From: Dipteris shenzhenensis
Lineage: Eukaryota > Polypodiophyta > Polypodiopsida > Gleicheniales
NCBI GenBank assembly: GCA_047967505.1
Contig: CM106539.1
Length of the DNA: 64,000 nucleotides
Strand: one strand, 5' to 3'
In this document: piece by piece, positions 1-12,636 of the stretch
Position numbering within the stretch: position 1 is the first letter of the stretch
Layout: every line of letters begins with the position of its first letter
Translations under genes and position numbers: made by a program
The notes under the pieces: model-generated
What the model was told of the DNA's origin: nothing
Database searches by the model: none
The model's input: the letters and a program-made list of their open reading frames with translations, nothing else

Positions 1-3000
1 AACATTCCATTGAAAATTTGCAGCCATGGCGATAACTGACCGGATGGTTGTCATTTTGGATGTAGGAGCAAAAGTCTCCTCATAGTCTATGCCCTTTTTC
101 TGAGCATATCCTTTTGCAACCAGCCTTGCCTTGTGCCTATCAATTGTCCCATCTAGCTTACTTTTAACTTTGAAAACCCACCGTGTACCTATGGCATGTT
201 TACCTGGTGGCAAATCGACAACTTCCCATGTCTGATTTTTCTGAATGGACTGCAATTATCTTGTGCCTCTTCAAATATCTCACGCTCCTTCTCATCAAGA
301 AGAGTACCTGCATAAGCTAATTCAACTGAAAGAGAACCTCCCCCATGCCTTACTGCACTCCAAGTTCTGCCAGCTAATGGAGTATCAATTTTACTCTCCC
401 TTAGAGTTTGTAACAACCAATTTGGGACTGTTTTTGCTGCATGTATATTTGCAATTTCTTACTGAACAACCTCTTCCACAGCTTGTGGAGGTGGTAAGAC
501 ATCCTGTGGCTAAATTGGAGCATGTGGAGGTATTTGAAAATTTTGATTTGCATCAGATATATCAGTAGGGGAACCCAAGGCAATGGGTAGTAATCCCTCA
601 AAGACATCATCGGAAGAAGTAGGCAAATCAAATTCAACTTGAGTGTGAGCTGAATTTTTTGAAAATATAACATCTCTATAGATAATAATCTTGCGTGTGA
701 TAGGATTATAGAGACGGTAGCCCTTGCTCTCTACATTGTACCCAACAAAAATGCATTTGATTGCCTTATCAGACAACTTATGTTGAAACTCAACGGGCAC
801 ATGAGCATATGCAAGGCATCCAAAAGCACGGAAATGATCCACAGAAGGCTTTCTCCCTTGCCAAACTTCATAGGGAGTCTTGGTCTTCAAAGCTTTTGTG
901 GGTGCCCGATTCAAAACATAATTGGTACACATGAGACCTTCAAGCCAAAATTTGTGAGGCAATTTTTTGCTTTTTAACATGCATCTATCCATCTCCATAA
1001 TAGTATGATTTTTCCTCTTAGCTTTGCCATTTTGTTGAGGAGTTAGCCTCACTGTAAGCTGATGTACAATGCCCTTGTCTTTCAAAAAAGCATCAAAATT
1101 TGTAGACAAATACTCCCCTCCTCTATCTGTGCATAATGTCTGTATCTTGAGTCCTGATTCATTCTCAACCATGGCTGCAAAGTGTTTGAAAACCATAAAC
1201 ACTTTTGATTTACGTTTCAGCCCATAAACCCAAGTGTAGTTGGAGTAGTCATCTATAAAAGTGACAAAGTAAAGATGACCACCCAATGATGGAGTCCTCA
1301 TGGGACCACAGACATCACTATGAATAAGCTATAATTTTCGAGAATAGTTTTTATTGATCCATCTTTCTTAAAAGGAAATCTATGAATTTTACCAAGAATG
1401 CACCCTTCATAGGCATGTGGAGGAGGTGTTTCAAGAGGAGGCAATGTATCAACCATAGCATGTTTTTGAAGCGTCATCAAGCTGCCATAATGCATGTGTC
1501 CGTATCTGGCATGCCATAACTCTGCATTCTGCATAGCAGCAGTAGGAGTGGAAACTGCAAGAGCATGTGCTAGTCTTTTCTCATACATGTCAAGCTGAAA
1601 AAGACCACGTAACAAAGTGCCAGACAATCTCAAGGCATAGTCATGCTTTCTATCATGGACTGCATACTTGTCATCTTCAAAAATGACTTGAAATCCAGCT
1701 CTGTTAAGAGTGGACACTAAAAGTAGATTTTTTGTGATACCAGGCACATACAAGACATTAGAAATTTTGAATGTTGAGCCATCAATGGCTGTAAGTTCCA
1801 CTTCTCCTGTACCACGAATTGAATAGGAGGAGTTGTTGGCACATGTGACCTTTTTACCAATGGGAGGTGGATGCAGAGATGTGAAAAGACACTTCTTGGA
1901 AGTGATATGCTTTGAGGCACCGCTATCAAAATACCATGTATTTTGTGTCTCATTGACACTGAAAGCTTATGCATCCTTGGAAGAATCATAACTACATGTC
2001 AGAAAAGCATAAGAGTCATCATTACAAGTGGCTGTACTATATGGAGTAGCCAACTAAGAGTCTGAAATGCAAGACAAGAAGGCATAGTCGTGCTCCACAA
2101 GGTTGGCTGTAGCTTGCTCATTGTCAAATGCATGAGGAGCTGAATCTGAAATAGCCATACTGGAGCTGTTTTTCTTTTCTTTTGCAAGCCTTTTCTTGCA
2201 TTCTCCAATGTAGTGACTTGGCTTTTTGCAGTAATGACATATTCCCTTCTTCTTGGGCTTACCTACATCACCCTTAGCCTTTTGAGAAGGCTGTCTTGAA
2301 CCACTAGAAGGCTAATTTGCTGATGTCTTTGCCTGTCCCTTTACTTTAGGCTTGGATTTTGAAAGCATGGCATGTTCACCTGCTTGTGAAGCCATGTTTT
2401 TCCTAGTCTGCTCTTCCTGCAACAGAAGTCCTATCAACTCATGAAAATTGAGAGGATTTGCACCCCCCCTCAACGACAAATTCAGCGAGGTATGAAAGCT
2501 GAGATAAGACTCAGGAAGAGAATTCAGAGTAGTGGTAATCATCTTTGATGATCTCATCAATATTCAGCAATTGCTCTCGTAAATCCTGTAGCTTTGTGAG
2601 GTGCACTGTCATGGAGTCACCCTCTTCCATATGTGTATGAGACAATTCTCTTTTCAAAAAAGACACCCTGGCATCATTCCGAGCTGCATACATGCTCTCC
2701 AAAAGATCCCATGCTGCCTTTGAGGTCTTACACGACCGGATATGTGGAATGATGAATCTTTTCACTGAAAGAGAAATACACGACAAAGCTAAAGCATCAC
2801 GTGAATCCCATCTCTTCTGCTCTGGAGTGGTAGGTATAACTGCACCAATAACTTGTGCTGCAGCTGTACCACCCTGCGCATGACCTTTGCCTCCTCCTTG
2901 CTGGGGAGGGGTATTAGGTGCCACATTTGCTGGCCGAATCTCATCCCCATTTACATAGTCCCACAAATTATGGGAAATCAGAATATTGCGTACCATAAAA

Positions 3001-3086
3001 CTCCAGAGGGAGTAGTTGGTACCATCCAGCTTATCCTCTTATGAGAGACCAATGAACTGGAAATCATTTTAGTTTTGCTGGGCCAT
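1..3086 (-). pseudogene. Decayed copia gag-pol of element A
   Basis: Gag begins at a minus-strand ATG at 3086 and has the copia Gag start pattern (KLDGTNYSLWSFMVRNIL). Further on are a CCHC-knuckle region (about 2200-2260), a protease DSGAS core near 1900 and the integrase core at 510-1301, with FIDDYS, the second Asp in TDRGGEY and a PQQNG segment. In the usual NG(V)AERKN segment the sequence reads NGKAKRKN, so the third catalytic Glu is replaced by Lys. RT motifs at 1-240 include a KGYAQKKGIDYEET-like block. In-frame stops occur near 3071, 2311, 2052, 1963 and 1329; the one at 1329-1331 is a CAG-to-TAG change in the KLQLIHSD segment. Non-functional. Confidence 0.85.
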
Positions 3087-3299
3087 GTCTGAGAAAGAAA
3101 ATACAGCAAATGCAAATCTGAATTCCCTTGCTGGGAATGGAGTACACAAATCCCAAAAATTACAGTGAAACACTGGCTAAAATGCAACTCAAATCTCTGT
3201 AATGTCTCTGTCAGAAATCTGCTGGAGCATCCAATCTCTCCCAAAACCTATCAAAAGTGCTTCAAAACACTCACAGAAAGGCAGTGTGAACTAGAACCT

Positions 3300-3510
3300 G
3301 CAAAATTGCTCTCCCAACACAAAAGCCCAAATTTGTGGCTTGAAATTGCAACCAGAAAGGGGCAAATGGTTTGAAAGCCCCAAATGTTGCACAAATTGCT
3401 CTCTGCCTACAAAAGCCCCAAATTTCACTGCAAAATTACAGTGTGATTGCAAAAGCCCCAAATTTTTGCAATTTCTGCACCAAATGCAAAAGCCCCAAAT
3501 TTGACAAAAT
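3300..3510. repeat. Short spaced repeats in the leader of element A
   Basis: A motif close to AAAAGCCCCAAATTT recurs five times at about 3319, 3374, 3413, 3452 and 3489, at spacings of roughly 37-55 bases. It lies between the primer site and gag of element A. Function unknown; leader repeats of this kind could be packaging or translation signals, but that is inference. Confidence 0.7.
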
Positions 3511-3589
3511 TCCCAATACAGAAAATGTGTCCAAATCTACCCACAAAATGGCCTGCATAGCAAATTTCCACCTCGAATGATAGAGTTTG

Positions 3590-4075
3590 TAAAAAGTACA
3601 AAACTATATGGAATATACAGTCAGGCTGTACGGACTTGACAGTACGAAATGTATAGATCTGACGGCACGGGCTGTATGGATCTGATGGCATAGGATGTAC
3701 GGATCTGACGAGCTGGTACAGATGGCGACCTGTATGGATGGGCGACCTGTATGGATGACGCTACTCTGCAGTATAGAGTACAGACAGAGCAGTGTACAGG
3801 TGATACTTCAGATCCGTACGTATGTATAGACGATGTTGTAGCAGGTATAGATGATGCTGTAGCAGGTACGGACAAGTGTACGAATATAGCGCTGGCGACG
3901 AGCTGTACGGCTGATGGATGAATGGTACTGTAGTTGTACGAACAAATTGTGCTGCAGGTGTACGATGTAGCAAATGCAGTACGGCATAGGGTAGCTGGAT
4001 GTACGGACTTACAGAATAGCCTAGAATGGCTGTACGGACTGATGCACAGCTTGCCTCTGAAGATGCACATACGGG
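3590..4075. repeat. Degenerate minisatellite in the leader of element A
   Basis: A loose repeat built on GTACGGATCTGA and GTATGGATGA words (for example near 3627, 3677, 3698, 3732 and 3749) fills the leader next to the primer site. Short antisense ORFs here rich in Ser, Thr and Tyr come from the repeat and are not regarded as genes. Confidence 0.6.
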
Positions 4076-4151
4076 TTAGACTCTTCCAAGCTTGGAATGA
4101 AGAGTGACTAGCGAGTAGACTGAAGGAGCTTAGCAAGTGTAGGTGATCGAC

Positions 4152-4165
4152 CTGCTCTGATACCA
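4152..4165 (-). other. Primer-binding site of element A (iMet tRNA)
   Basis: The minus strand reads TGGTATCAGAGCAGG, complementary to the 3' end of plant initiator Met-tRNA as used by most plant copia elements. It lies two to three bases inside the LTR end and fixes element orientation. Confidence 0.9.
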
Positions 4166-4167
4166 AA

Positions 4168-4428
4168 TGTGAGTGGAAGGGAGAGAGCAAAGTGTGAGAG
4201 CAGGAGCAGGAGAGAGAGAGAGCTGAAAATGATAGTTGCAATAGATGAGAGTGTTACAACTGAAGAGAGTGATAGGTTTTGTCTAAGTGACAAGACCTTA
4301 TCCTTCACTAACCATAGTTAATGAACTAACTGTGGTTAGGAAAAAAACCTCTGAGTGAGGGAAAAGTGCCCCTAACCTACTTATTACATTACATTGGTCA
4401 CTGCTAAATTATAACAATAATTCTAACA
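4168..4428 (-). repeat. 5' LTR of element A (261 bp)
   Basis: On the minus strand it starts TGTTAGAATTATTG and ends CCACTCACA, with canonical TG...CA ends. It abuts the primer site on one side and foreign copia sequence on the other. The 3' LTR is outside the window, so insertion age cannot be estimated. Confidence 0.85.
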
Positions 4429-5121
4429 CCTTGAACTTAGTCAATCCTGCAACAATATTTTGGGCCTGCATTAATTTAAGTCATTGTACATTAACATGAC
4501 CAATGCGTTTATGCCAGATATCAATATCTGCAACTACACCGGTCCCATGTGTAAACATTGCTGCACTCAATTCAGGCATGTTCGCATCCAGCATAAACAT
4601 CCTGCCCTTCTTCTTCCCTTTTGCTATCAAGCGACCTTTATTTTTCATATTCTCAACAAAGCATCCATGAGGATTAAACATGACCTGCAAGCCCTGCTCA
4701 ACCATTTGAACCAACAGAAGCCAGGTTCTTGGTGATGTTCGAGACATTATGCAACCCTTGCTTGAGCTGCATTTTCCTAGCTTGCGTATTTGTGCTAAAC
4801 ATTTTTGTCAAAGTATCCCATGCCTCCTTCGGCGTGCTTGCATCCTGAATATGCACAATCATAGAATCTAAAATACTAATAGACAGCCAGTACATAACTC
4901 TTCTGGCTCTCTCATGCTAGCCTTTAAATGCATGCAACTCCTCTTGATTGGGAACATTAGGAATAACTGGTTCTTGTTTAGCTCCAGTAATGAACTCCCA
5001 ATAGCCTTTTTAAGGAAATTCGTCATTCTAAACTTCCATGCTTGGAAGTTGTTCTTGTCAAGCTTTTCAGTGACAATCTATGAAAGAGCATCAGACGCCA
5101 TTACAGAACACTGCAAAATAA
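4429..5121 (-). pseudogene. Internally deleted copia remnant of the B family
   Basis: Two segments match element B closely. 4429-4745 corresponds to B pre-integrase sequence near 11120-11430, and 4746-5103 to B gag start near 12280-12636. About 850 bp between them is missing, with a short shared word (ACAT) at the join, as expected of deletion by illegitimate recombination. Homology fades after the gag start near 5121. A TGG-to-TAG stop lies near 4918 in the FKGWHERA segment. Element A has inserted at its left edge. Confidence 0.8.
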
Positions 5122-6303
5122 ATGCCCATAGAAAAAGTGGAGGTAGGGAAAATGGTATCCGTTCCCTAGATAGAATAGCCTAGGATGCCTTCCTTTTTTG
5201 GTATAGCGATAGGGATGTATGGCATGATGATGCTTTCCACACTTAGCCACAGTCACTCCTATTTTGTTGGTCAAACAAGAGGTTGTAGATGCCTATTCAC
5301 ACATGGATTGGTAGGCTTTATGTAGATGATTGGGCTCTAGATGAGGTGGGATAGTAGGTGTCCACATAGATCATTTTCCAATTGTTATATTTGTTTTAGA
5401 TCCTCATGTGCGGAGTTGCTTTGCCACCAGTATCACGATTTCAAATGCCTTCTACGTAGAGTAGGGTCTCACAGAGCCAATGTTGTGGACTTGGGTATCT
5501 CACATGCATGATGGAAATCTTTCCCCATTAGATATAGCTGCAGCCCTATCAAATATTAGTGACTTTTATCATTCAATTGCTGATAACAAGAGAGGTGAGA
5601 TCCTCAGGCAAGAGATAGGTATTCGCCAATAGCTGGCTACTCTTTAGAGGGAAGCATAGAAGAGGCCTATAGATGCTTGGGTTCAGGAGCACCTTGCTGC
5701 AGTAGTAGCAAGGGCTCAATAGCAGTCACCGTTAGATTAGAGACCAGAGTATACCTTTCATGCTAGAGAGTCATTTTGGACTTTCAGATGGGAGGTAGGG
5801 TCAGTAAGCAATTCTTCTCTACTCTTGGACCTAGACATATTAAGGAGAGTGTTTCAAAGCTTGTTGACTCAGATGGAGTTTTACAAACACATTCATGGAT
5901 GATTTTTTCAACTTAGTTTCATTCAGAAGCTAAATTTTTATGTTGGTGTTGAAAGTTTGTAGCCCCTAATAAAAATAGATAGTTGAAAGATTCGCCAAGA
6001 TTTGAAACTTTTATGCAAAAAAATTTAAAGTTTTGTCAGCATTTACATCTTTTACTTCAAAATTCAAAAGAACATATACAAAAAAGGATTGCATCCTATC
6101 AATATTATGAAACTTAAAAAATGGGCTAGCTTTTGTCAATATTTTATATTAATATATAGGCATAGTTTCAATAAAAACATCCACGGACACATTCAGATGC
6201 CATCTTGCAGACAACCATAGATTTCTATGCCTCTCTTGTTATAGCAGATTCTGACACATAGGCAAGAGGTGATGCTCGAGTTGTTATATGGTAGCACTTA
6301 CCT

Positions 6304-7130
6304 ATGTTGGTGATTGGAGATATGATAGCCTCACATGATGCACCATTCACCAACATAGAGTTCATGATTTCTCTCTCTGCCCTTCACAAGGGCAAGTGCC
6401 CTGATTCAGATGGCCTTACACCCTCTTTCTTTATTTCATTTTGGGATCAAATTGGGGATCACATTATCTTGTCCCTGGAGGGTATTTGGGACTCGGGTGA
6501 GATGCCAAAATCACTTATCGAGGGCCTCATTCATCTGATCTTAAAAGGGGGATGCAGGCATTTAGTGTCTCAGTGGGCACTGATAACTCTGTTGGGTACT
6601 TTGTACAAAATCTTAGCAAAAGAAATCAGCCTACATCTGCAACCCTTTCTTCTAGACCTTATACATGATATGTAGATGGGAATTGTGCATGGCAAGAGCA
6701 TCTTCGATAACATCTTCACATTTTGGGAGGCTTCTGACTTGGCCATGCATAATGGCCATAGCCTTGCCATTCTACTCCTGGACTTTGAGAAAGATTATTA
6801 GAGAGTAGACTCAGGCTTTCTAGAGGGTACCCTCACTTGCTTTGGATTCACAGATGCATGGATCAGAGGGGTGTCAGCTCTCTATAGATCAGCCCATAGC
6901 CAGGTTCTCATTAGTGAAGTCAGTGGGGACAAGTTTTGGATTACCAGATTGGTCCGTCAGGGATGCCCTTTAGCTCCCTTTCTTTTTTAATTTGTGGTTA
7001 AAGCTATGAGCTATTAATAACCTCAGAGCTCAAGCTGATATTATAGGGCTAAGTCTTTCATTGAGGTAGGAGGATGAGATATTGGATTGTGAGTTGAGAG
7101 ATGATACAATTGTTTTTTTGGATGCCACAC
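6304..7130 (+). pseudogene. LINE reverse transcriptase relic
   Basis: Recognisable plant LINE ORF2 blocks in order: KCPDSDGLTPSFF (finger, near 6390), LLGTLYKILAKEIS (near 6590), a GKSIFDNIF box (near 6695), the LLDFEKDY block (near 6775, with a stop where YDRVD is expected), then the highly conserved RQGCPLAPFLF box (near 6957). A degraded catalytic box near 7094-7110 reads LRDDTIVFLDA where intact elements have YADD. Frameshifts and several TAG stops separate the blocks. Usual L1-type ORF2 is over 1,200 residues; only dispersed blocks survive. Confidence 0.85.
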
Positions 7131-7349
7131 CATAGACACTCACCTTGTTCAGGACAGCCTTGGATTTGTTTTGCACTGCAAACAAAATCAATGGATTTTG
7201 GATAAGTGATGAGGACACTCCAAACTGGGGGATTGACATAAGATGCACATGGATTCAGAGGGGTGTTTCCATCCAGTACCTCATGCTAGGTTAGGATGGG
7301 CATCCCTCCAGCACAATAGTTTGATCCCGTGTTGGAGAGCATTAGGAGG

Positions 7350-7983
7350 AAACTCATTTTTTGGAGTTCTACCAAACTTAAACTCGCCTCCAGAGTAGTG
7401 GTTGTGAGCCAGGTATTATTGGCTACTTCCTAGTTTGTTTGCTCATGTTGGTGTCGATCTAAAGGTTGTATATCTCAGCTCATATGACCTATCAACTTCC
7501 TTTGGAGTGGGTTAGATGGCACCTCATATGTTGTAGCCAGGGTGTGTTGGGAGATCCTCATTCTTCCCATTGGAGAAGGAGGTGTCAATATTATTGATTT
7601 GAGCTTGTAGTGTACAGCCTTGCTCTGCAAGTTTGTAGTGAGAGGATAAATGCCTGGACAGGATCCTTGGAAAGATTATTTCTTGCACAACATTCAGTCT
7701 TGTACACCTTCTCACACGGGAGATTGGATGGACAACTCGAGACATATTTTTACTTCAGCACATCTTAGATTTCCCTCTTCTCCTCTCATGGTTGCTATTC
7801 TAAAATCTTGGGGCAACTTTAGAGGCACTCTTTAGAGAGTTCCACCCTCCTCTCATGAAGAAATAGACGGGCAGCTAGTCATATGTGGAATGACTCTATT
7901 TTGGATGTGCATGGTAGATCACTAGGAGTGTCACATTATGTGCAGTGGTCTAGACTCGGTCTAGATGGGAGAGGGCACCTGCT
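7350..7983 (+). pseudogene. LINE ORF2 C-terminal portion, first half
   Basis: Plus-strand fragments KLASRVVVVSQVLLAT (near 7375) and a following tract with WSGLDGTSYVVARVCWEILILP resemble the region after the RT core of plant LINEs, where a KLSLAGR-type block is conserved. Broken by stops and interrupted by element B at 7984. Confidence 0.6.
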
Positions 7984-8338
7984 TGTGAAGATTGTGGGAG
8001 AGAGGGAAGGAGTCTCACTTGCGGCTTTCTCACATGAACAATTGGGGGAATACACACAAAGGTGGAGGCTGAAAACAGTTTTCCTCTTCTTAGTTGTGAA
8101 AGCCAAAAGAACAGTGGTACAAAAGAAAATAGAAGAACCCTATATGTGGGTCTCAAACCAAACTCAACTAACTAAGGTGGCATACTAACTGAGCCACAAA
8201 CTAGAGTAGACAAGGATAGCTGTCATCCAGCTATTATTCGTGGGCGGTGTACCAACCGCATCTCCAGCTAACAAGTCGGTGACATAAATGCACAACAGTC
8301 ACCCTGGCATATCGCGAGTGGAGCTCGATATCTCAACA
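7984..8338 (-). repeat. 3' LTR of element B (355 bp)
   Basis: Begins TGTTGAGATATCGAGC on the minus strand and ends CAATCTTCACA. It is preceded, in element sense, by the polypurine tract GAGGGGGAG. It retains the 11 bases missing from the 5' LTR. Confidence 0.95.
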
Positions 8339-8350
8339 CTCCCCCTCGAG
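8339..8350 (-). other. Polypurine tract of element B
   Basis: The minus strand reads CTCGAGGGGGAG directly before the 3' LTR, the usual plus-strand primer for copia elements. Confidence 0.8.
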
Positions 8351-8364
8351 CACAATCCCAATTC

Positions 8365-11300
8365 CTACACACCAAGCATGTCTCTAAACTTGCGCAGCTT
8401 CTCTGTGCCCAATGCTTTCATGAATATGTCAGCTATCTGATCCTCTGTGCTGACATAAACTAGATCAATAAGACCGAGTAAAGCCTTCTCCCGCACATAG
8501 TGATAATGCACCTCGATGTGCTTTGTTCTGGCATGAAAGAGTGGGTTCTTTGCCAAATGTATACTACTCATGTTGTCACAATAAATGACAACTGGCCCAT
8601 TTGTAGACTGATGCATATCATAGAGTAGCTTATGCAACCAAGCTACCTCACATGCAGCCATTGCTGCACCTCTGTACTTAGCCTCTGTGCTCGACAAGGC
8701 AACTGTAGGCTGTTTCTTGCTACTCCAAGTGACTGCAGCACTCCCAAAAGAGAACACATATCCACTGGTAGATTGCCTATCAGAAATACTACCATCCCAA
8801 TAAGCATCAGTGTATCCATGCAACTGTGTCTGAACCCCAGCCTCATAAAATAGTCCATACTGCAATGTGGACTTCACATACCTGAGTATGCATCTAGCCG
8901 CATCCAAATGCGGTTTCCTTGGAGCCTGCATAAACTGACTTACCAACCCAACAACATAGCTCAAATCTGGCCTGGTAATAGTCATGTAAATCAAACTTCC
9001 TACTATGCATCTGTACATAGTAGGGTCTTCTAGAAGCTCACCTGCATCTGCACTCAGCTTCACATTCTGCTCCAATGGAACTGAAATAGGCTTACAGCCT
9101 GTCATCCCATATTTGGACAGCATGTCCAATCCATACTACCTCTGCAAGAGCTGTATCCCACTTGGTGATCTAATCACCTCAATGCCCAAGAAATAACGCA
9201 GCTCTCCCAAATCCTTCATCTCAAACTTCTGTCTCAGTAGCATTTTGACATGAAGGATATCTTCATCACTATCACCTGTGATGATCAAATCATCAACATA
9301 AAGGACCAGCAGCATAATCCCTTTCTCTGTTTTTCTCACATAGAGTGAGAAATCTGCCTTGGAAATCTGAAAGCCAATAGTGACAAGATACTGTCCTGTC
9401 TTGTCAGACCATACAAGGCTTTCTTCAACCTGCAAACAAACTCAGGATGAATAGCATGAACATAACCTGCTGGCTGCTCCATAAAAACCTCTTCTTGCAA
9501 ATCACCATGCAAGAAGGCATTCTTTACATCCATTTGATGTAAAGACCATCCCTTTGATGCAGCCATAGCAATGGCTGCTCTTACAGTTGCCATCCTTGCA
9601 ACCAGGCTGAAAGTTTCTTCATAATCAATGCCATATGTCTGTGCATACCCCTTGACAACTAATCTTGCCTTGTATCTATTCACAGAACCATCTGCATTGT
9701 GCTTGATCTTATAAACCCACTTACAGATAATTGCATTCTTGTCTTTAGGCAAAGGCACCAATTCCCATGTAGCATTAGCATCCAAGGCATCCATTTCTTC
9801 ATCCATGGCTTTCTCCCATTTTTCATTTCCCATGGCTTGCTCAAAAGAATTGGGTTCTGGTTCCTATATCACTTTGACCATATAGGCATAGTGAATGGCT
9901 ATAAATCCATCATATTTCAGCCTATCTATAGGATACCTGACCCTGGTAGACATGTGCAAAATAGGCTCACTTCCAGGTGCTCTCAAAACATCCGTGGTCT
10001 TCCTTACTCCAGGTGTAACAACAGAAAGAATACCCAACTCATCATCAATGCTCTGTTCTGAGCCACTGGATTCACCATCCACACAAGAGTGACCTGCATT
10101 CACATCATACATGGGCTGATCTACCTTCTCTTTTCCTTTTCGTGATACCTGCATACCACTCTCTGCATTGCTTTGAGGGGATTCTCCTGATCTCAATCTG
10201 CCTGTCCATGGTGAAGTATGTGAACCACTGGTAGAGGACACTCTAGGTCCACTGATATTTTGTGATTGCTGCTGTGCATTCTGTGCAGCATTACCATTTT
10301 GTGCATCTACATCAATCATCACATTTATTGGTTTGTACCAGTTGCTCATCTCATCAAAAACAACATCTCTGCTCACTGTGAACTTACGTGTAGAAGGGTT
10401 ATAACATCTATACCCTTTCTGCTGCAGAGAATAACCAATAAAGATGCACTTCTCAGCTTTTGGATCCAACTTGGACCTCAACTCATCTGGCACATGGACA
10501 TAGGCAATGCAACCAAAAATCTTCAAATGAGAAATATCTGGTTTCCTACCAGTATACATCTCCTCTGGCATCATGCCATGTATTACTGCAGTGGGAGTCC
10601 TGTTCATTATATAGACTACTGTAGCAACTGCTTCAGCCCAATAATAATCTGGTAGATCTTTTTCATTTAGCATAGCCCGAGATACCTCTCCAATATGCCT
10701 GTTTTTTCTCTCTGCAATTCCATTTTGTTGTGGGGTATGACTGCATGAATATTGCTGCTTTATACCATGCTCCTGCAAGAACCTTGCAAACTCATTTGAG
10801 AGGTACTCTCCCCCTCCATCTGACCTTAAGCATTTTATTTGCTGGCTTGTTTCTTTTTCAACCATAGCTTTGAAAGATTTGAAGTGGCCAAACACTTCAC
10901 TTTTCTTTTTCATAAAATACACCCACAGTTTTCTGCTGAAGTCATCAATAAATGTGACAAAATAGTGACAGCCTCCAATAGATGCAGCTTTTGTAGTCCA
11001 CACATCAGAGTGGATTAATTCCAATGGCTTTTTACTCTCTTCAACATGCCTAGGAAAAGGTTTCTTGCCTGTTTCCCAAATTGACAGGCTTCACAAACCT
11101 TGTGCATTTCTGCAACCTTGAATTTAGGCAATCCTGCAACAATATTTTGGGCTTGCATTGATTTAAGTCGCTGTATATTAACATGACCAATGCGTTTGTG
11201 CCAGATATCAATATTTGCAACTACACCGGTCCCATGTGCAAACATTGCTGCACTCAATTCAGGCATGTCTGCATCCAACGTAAACATCCTGCCCTTCTTC

Positions 11301-11740
11301 TTTCCTTTTGCTATCAAGCGACCATTATTTTTCATATCCTCAACAAAGCATCCATGAGGAGTAAATCTGACCTGCAAGCCCTGCTCAACCATCTGACCAA
11401 CAGAAACTAGGTTCTTGGTGATGTTCGAAACATGAAATACATCAGACAAGTATTTCTTTTTCCCATCCTGCATAGACAAAGGAATTTTGCCAATCTGCAC
11501 AATAGGATGTGCAGTATCATCACTAGTCTCCACAAATCCTGGTTTTTCCATTTTTTTTGCATCTTGCATCCATTCTGCATGATCTGTCATGTGGTTTGAT
11601 GCACCTGAGTCAACATACCACACATCATTTCGTTCTTCTGCACTTGTCACAGAATTGGTCATATGCTGCACCATAAATAGATGCTCATTTTTGTCATCAC
11701 CCTGCCTACTAGAAGATGCATAATTGCCTTGCTGCAATTT
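8365..11740 (-). pseudogene. Copia pol of element B (PR-INT-RT-RNaseH), broken
   Basis: Protease DSGASNHMT (near 11605), integrase with HKRIGH and CEACQFGKQ zinc residues, SDVWT, SDGGGEY and NGIAERKNR catalytic segments (11015-10700), [15 protein letters not shown] (near 9530) and YVDDLIITGDS (near 9295), and RNase H with SSTEAKYRGAA and HARTKHIE (near 8690-8510). Defects: a one-base loss near 11062; a TAG stop near 9866 between integrase and RT; a 25-bp deletion near 9411 between ATGG repeats removing the KQAPRAW block; and a CAG-to-TAG stop at 9133-9135. Otherwise colinear with the open pol of element H. Confidence 0.9.
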
Positions 11741-12636
11741 TCCAGTCATAATGTCATTCTGCTTTTTATAGCAGTCCTTAGCCATATGAACCATTTTGCC
11801 ACAATAGTAGCATTCAACATTGCTGTTTGCATTTTGGCCTCTCTGCCATCCACCATGGCCTCTTTGGCTCCCCTGCCTCTAGAGTTACCACGTCCTCCTG
11901 CATAGGACTGGTTTTCTTGCGTTTGCTGCATATTCTGATTTCTACCATGGCCTACAGATCGGCCTCCTCTACCTCTGCCTCTACCTCTACCAGCATTTGA
12001 GTAGAAGATAGTTTCTTTTGAAGTTCCTACTGAAGAAGATGCACCCCCATTTCTCTGCTCTTCAGAAATTAGAAGAGCAATCAACTCCTCAAAATCTGGA
12101 AATTTTTCACGGACGGCAATGGATGTCTGAAATTGTGCATAATCCTTTCCTAGACCATTCAAGGTCACAGAAACCAAATCGTCATCATCCACTGGCGACC
12201 CAATGGAAGCAAGTGCATCCGCAATTTTCTTCACCTTCATGTGGTAGTCATTGATGCTCATGTTTTCTCTCTGCACATTGTGCAGCTCCTGCTTGAGCTG
12301 CATTTTCCTGGCTTGTGTATTTGTGCTGTACATTTTTGCCAAAGTATCCCATGCCTCCTTTGGCGTACTTGCATCCTGAATATGCACAATCATGGAGTCC
12401 GAAATACTGATAGATAGCCAATACATAACTTTCCTGGCTCTCTCATGCCATCCTTTGAATGCCTGCATTTCCTGTTGACTGGGAACATTAGGAAGAATAG
12501 GTTCTTCTTCATTTCCTGTAATGAACTCCCAATAGCCTTTTCCCATCAAGAAATTCGTCATTCTAAACTTCCATGCCTGGAAGTTGTTCTTGTCAGGCTT
12601 TTTAGTGACAATCTGTGAAAGAGAATCAGATGCCAT
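11741..12636 (-). pseudogene. Copia gag of element B
   Basis: Starts MASDSLSQIV at minus-strand 12636, chosen by alignment with the Gag of E and H. It has a copia-type Gag core (FQAWKFRMTNFLMGKGYWEF, then LYSTNTQARKMQ-like), a Gly/Arg/Gln-rich tract, and a knuckle whose reading is lost because one G is missing in a G-run near 11870. In the shifted frame the knuckle region reads MVHMAKDCYKK. Length without the shift would match the Gag part of H. Confidence 0.88.

Larger units (their letters stand above)
1..4428 (-). mobile_element. Ty1/copia element A, 5' portion, cut by window start
   Basis: On the minus strand the order is 5' LTR (4168-4428), primer-binding site, long repeat-rich leader, gag (ATG near 3086), protease, integrase and the beginning of reverse transcriptase, which runs off the window at base 1. 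Domain order PR-INT-RT is the Ty1/copia order. The bases beyond the LTR (from 4429) are interior sequence of a different copia family, so A inserted into that older copy. The expected 5-bp target duplicate on the right is CCTTG (4429-4433); its partner lies outside the window. The coding part carries several stops and frameshifts, so this copy is dead. Confidence 0.9.
5122..7983 (+). mobile_element. LINE (non-LTR) relic, upstream part
   Basis: Fragmented plus-strand frames show an endonuclease-end-like segment near 5310-5420 (YVDDWALD then TDHFPIV), a connecting region, and reverse transcriptase at 6300-7130. The copy is cut at 7983 by copia element B and resumes at 13529. The target duplication CTGCT of B joins the two halves exactly. 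Many stops and frame changes; dead. The true 5' end is not visible. Confidence 0.75.

Noticed and set aside
4481-4735. Plus-strand 83-residue ORF (also at 11183-11410)
   Set aside because: Antisense of the pre-integrase region of B-type copia.
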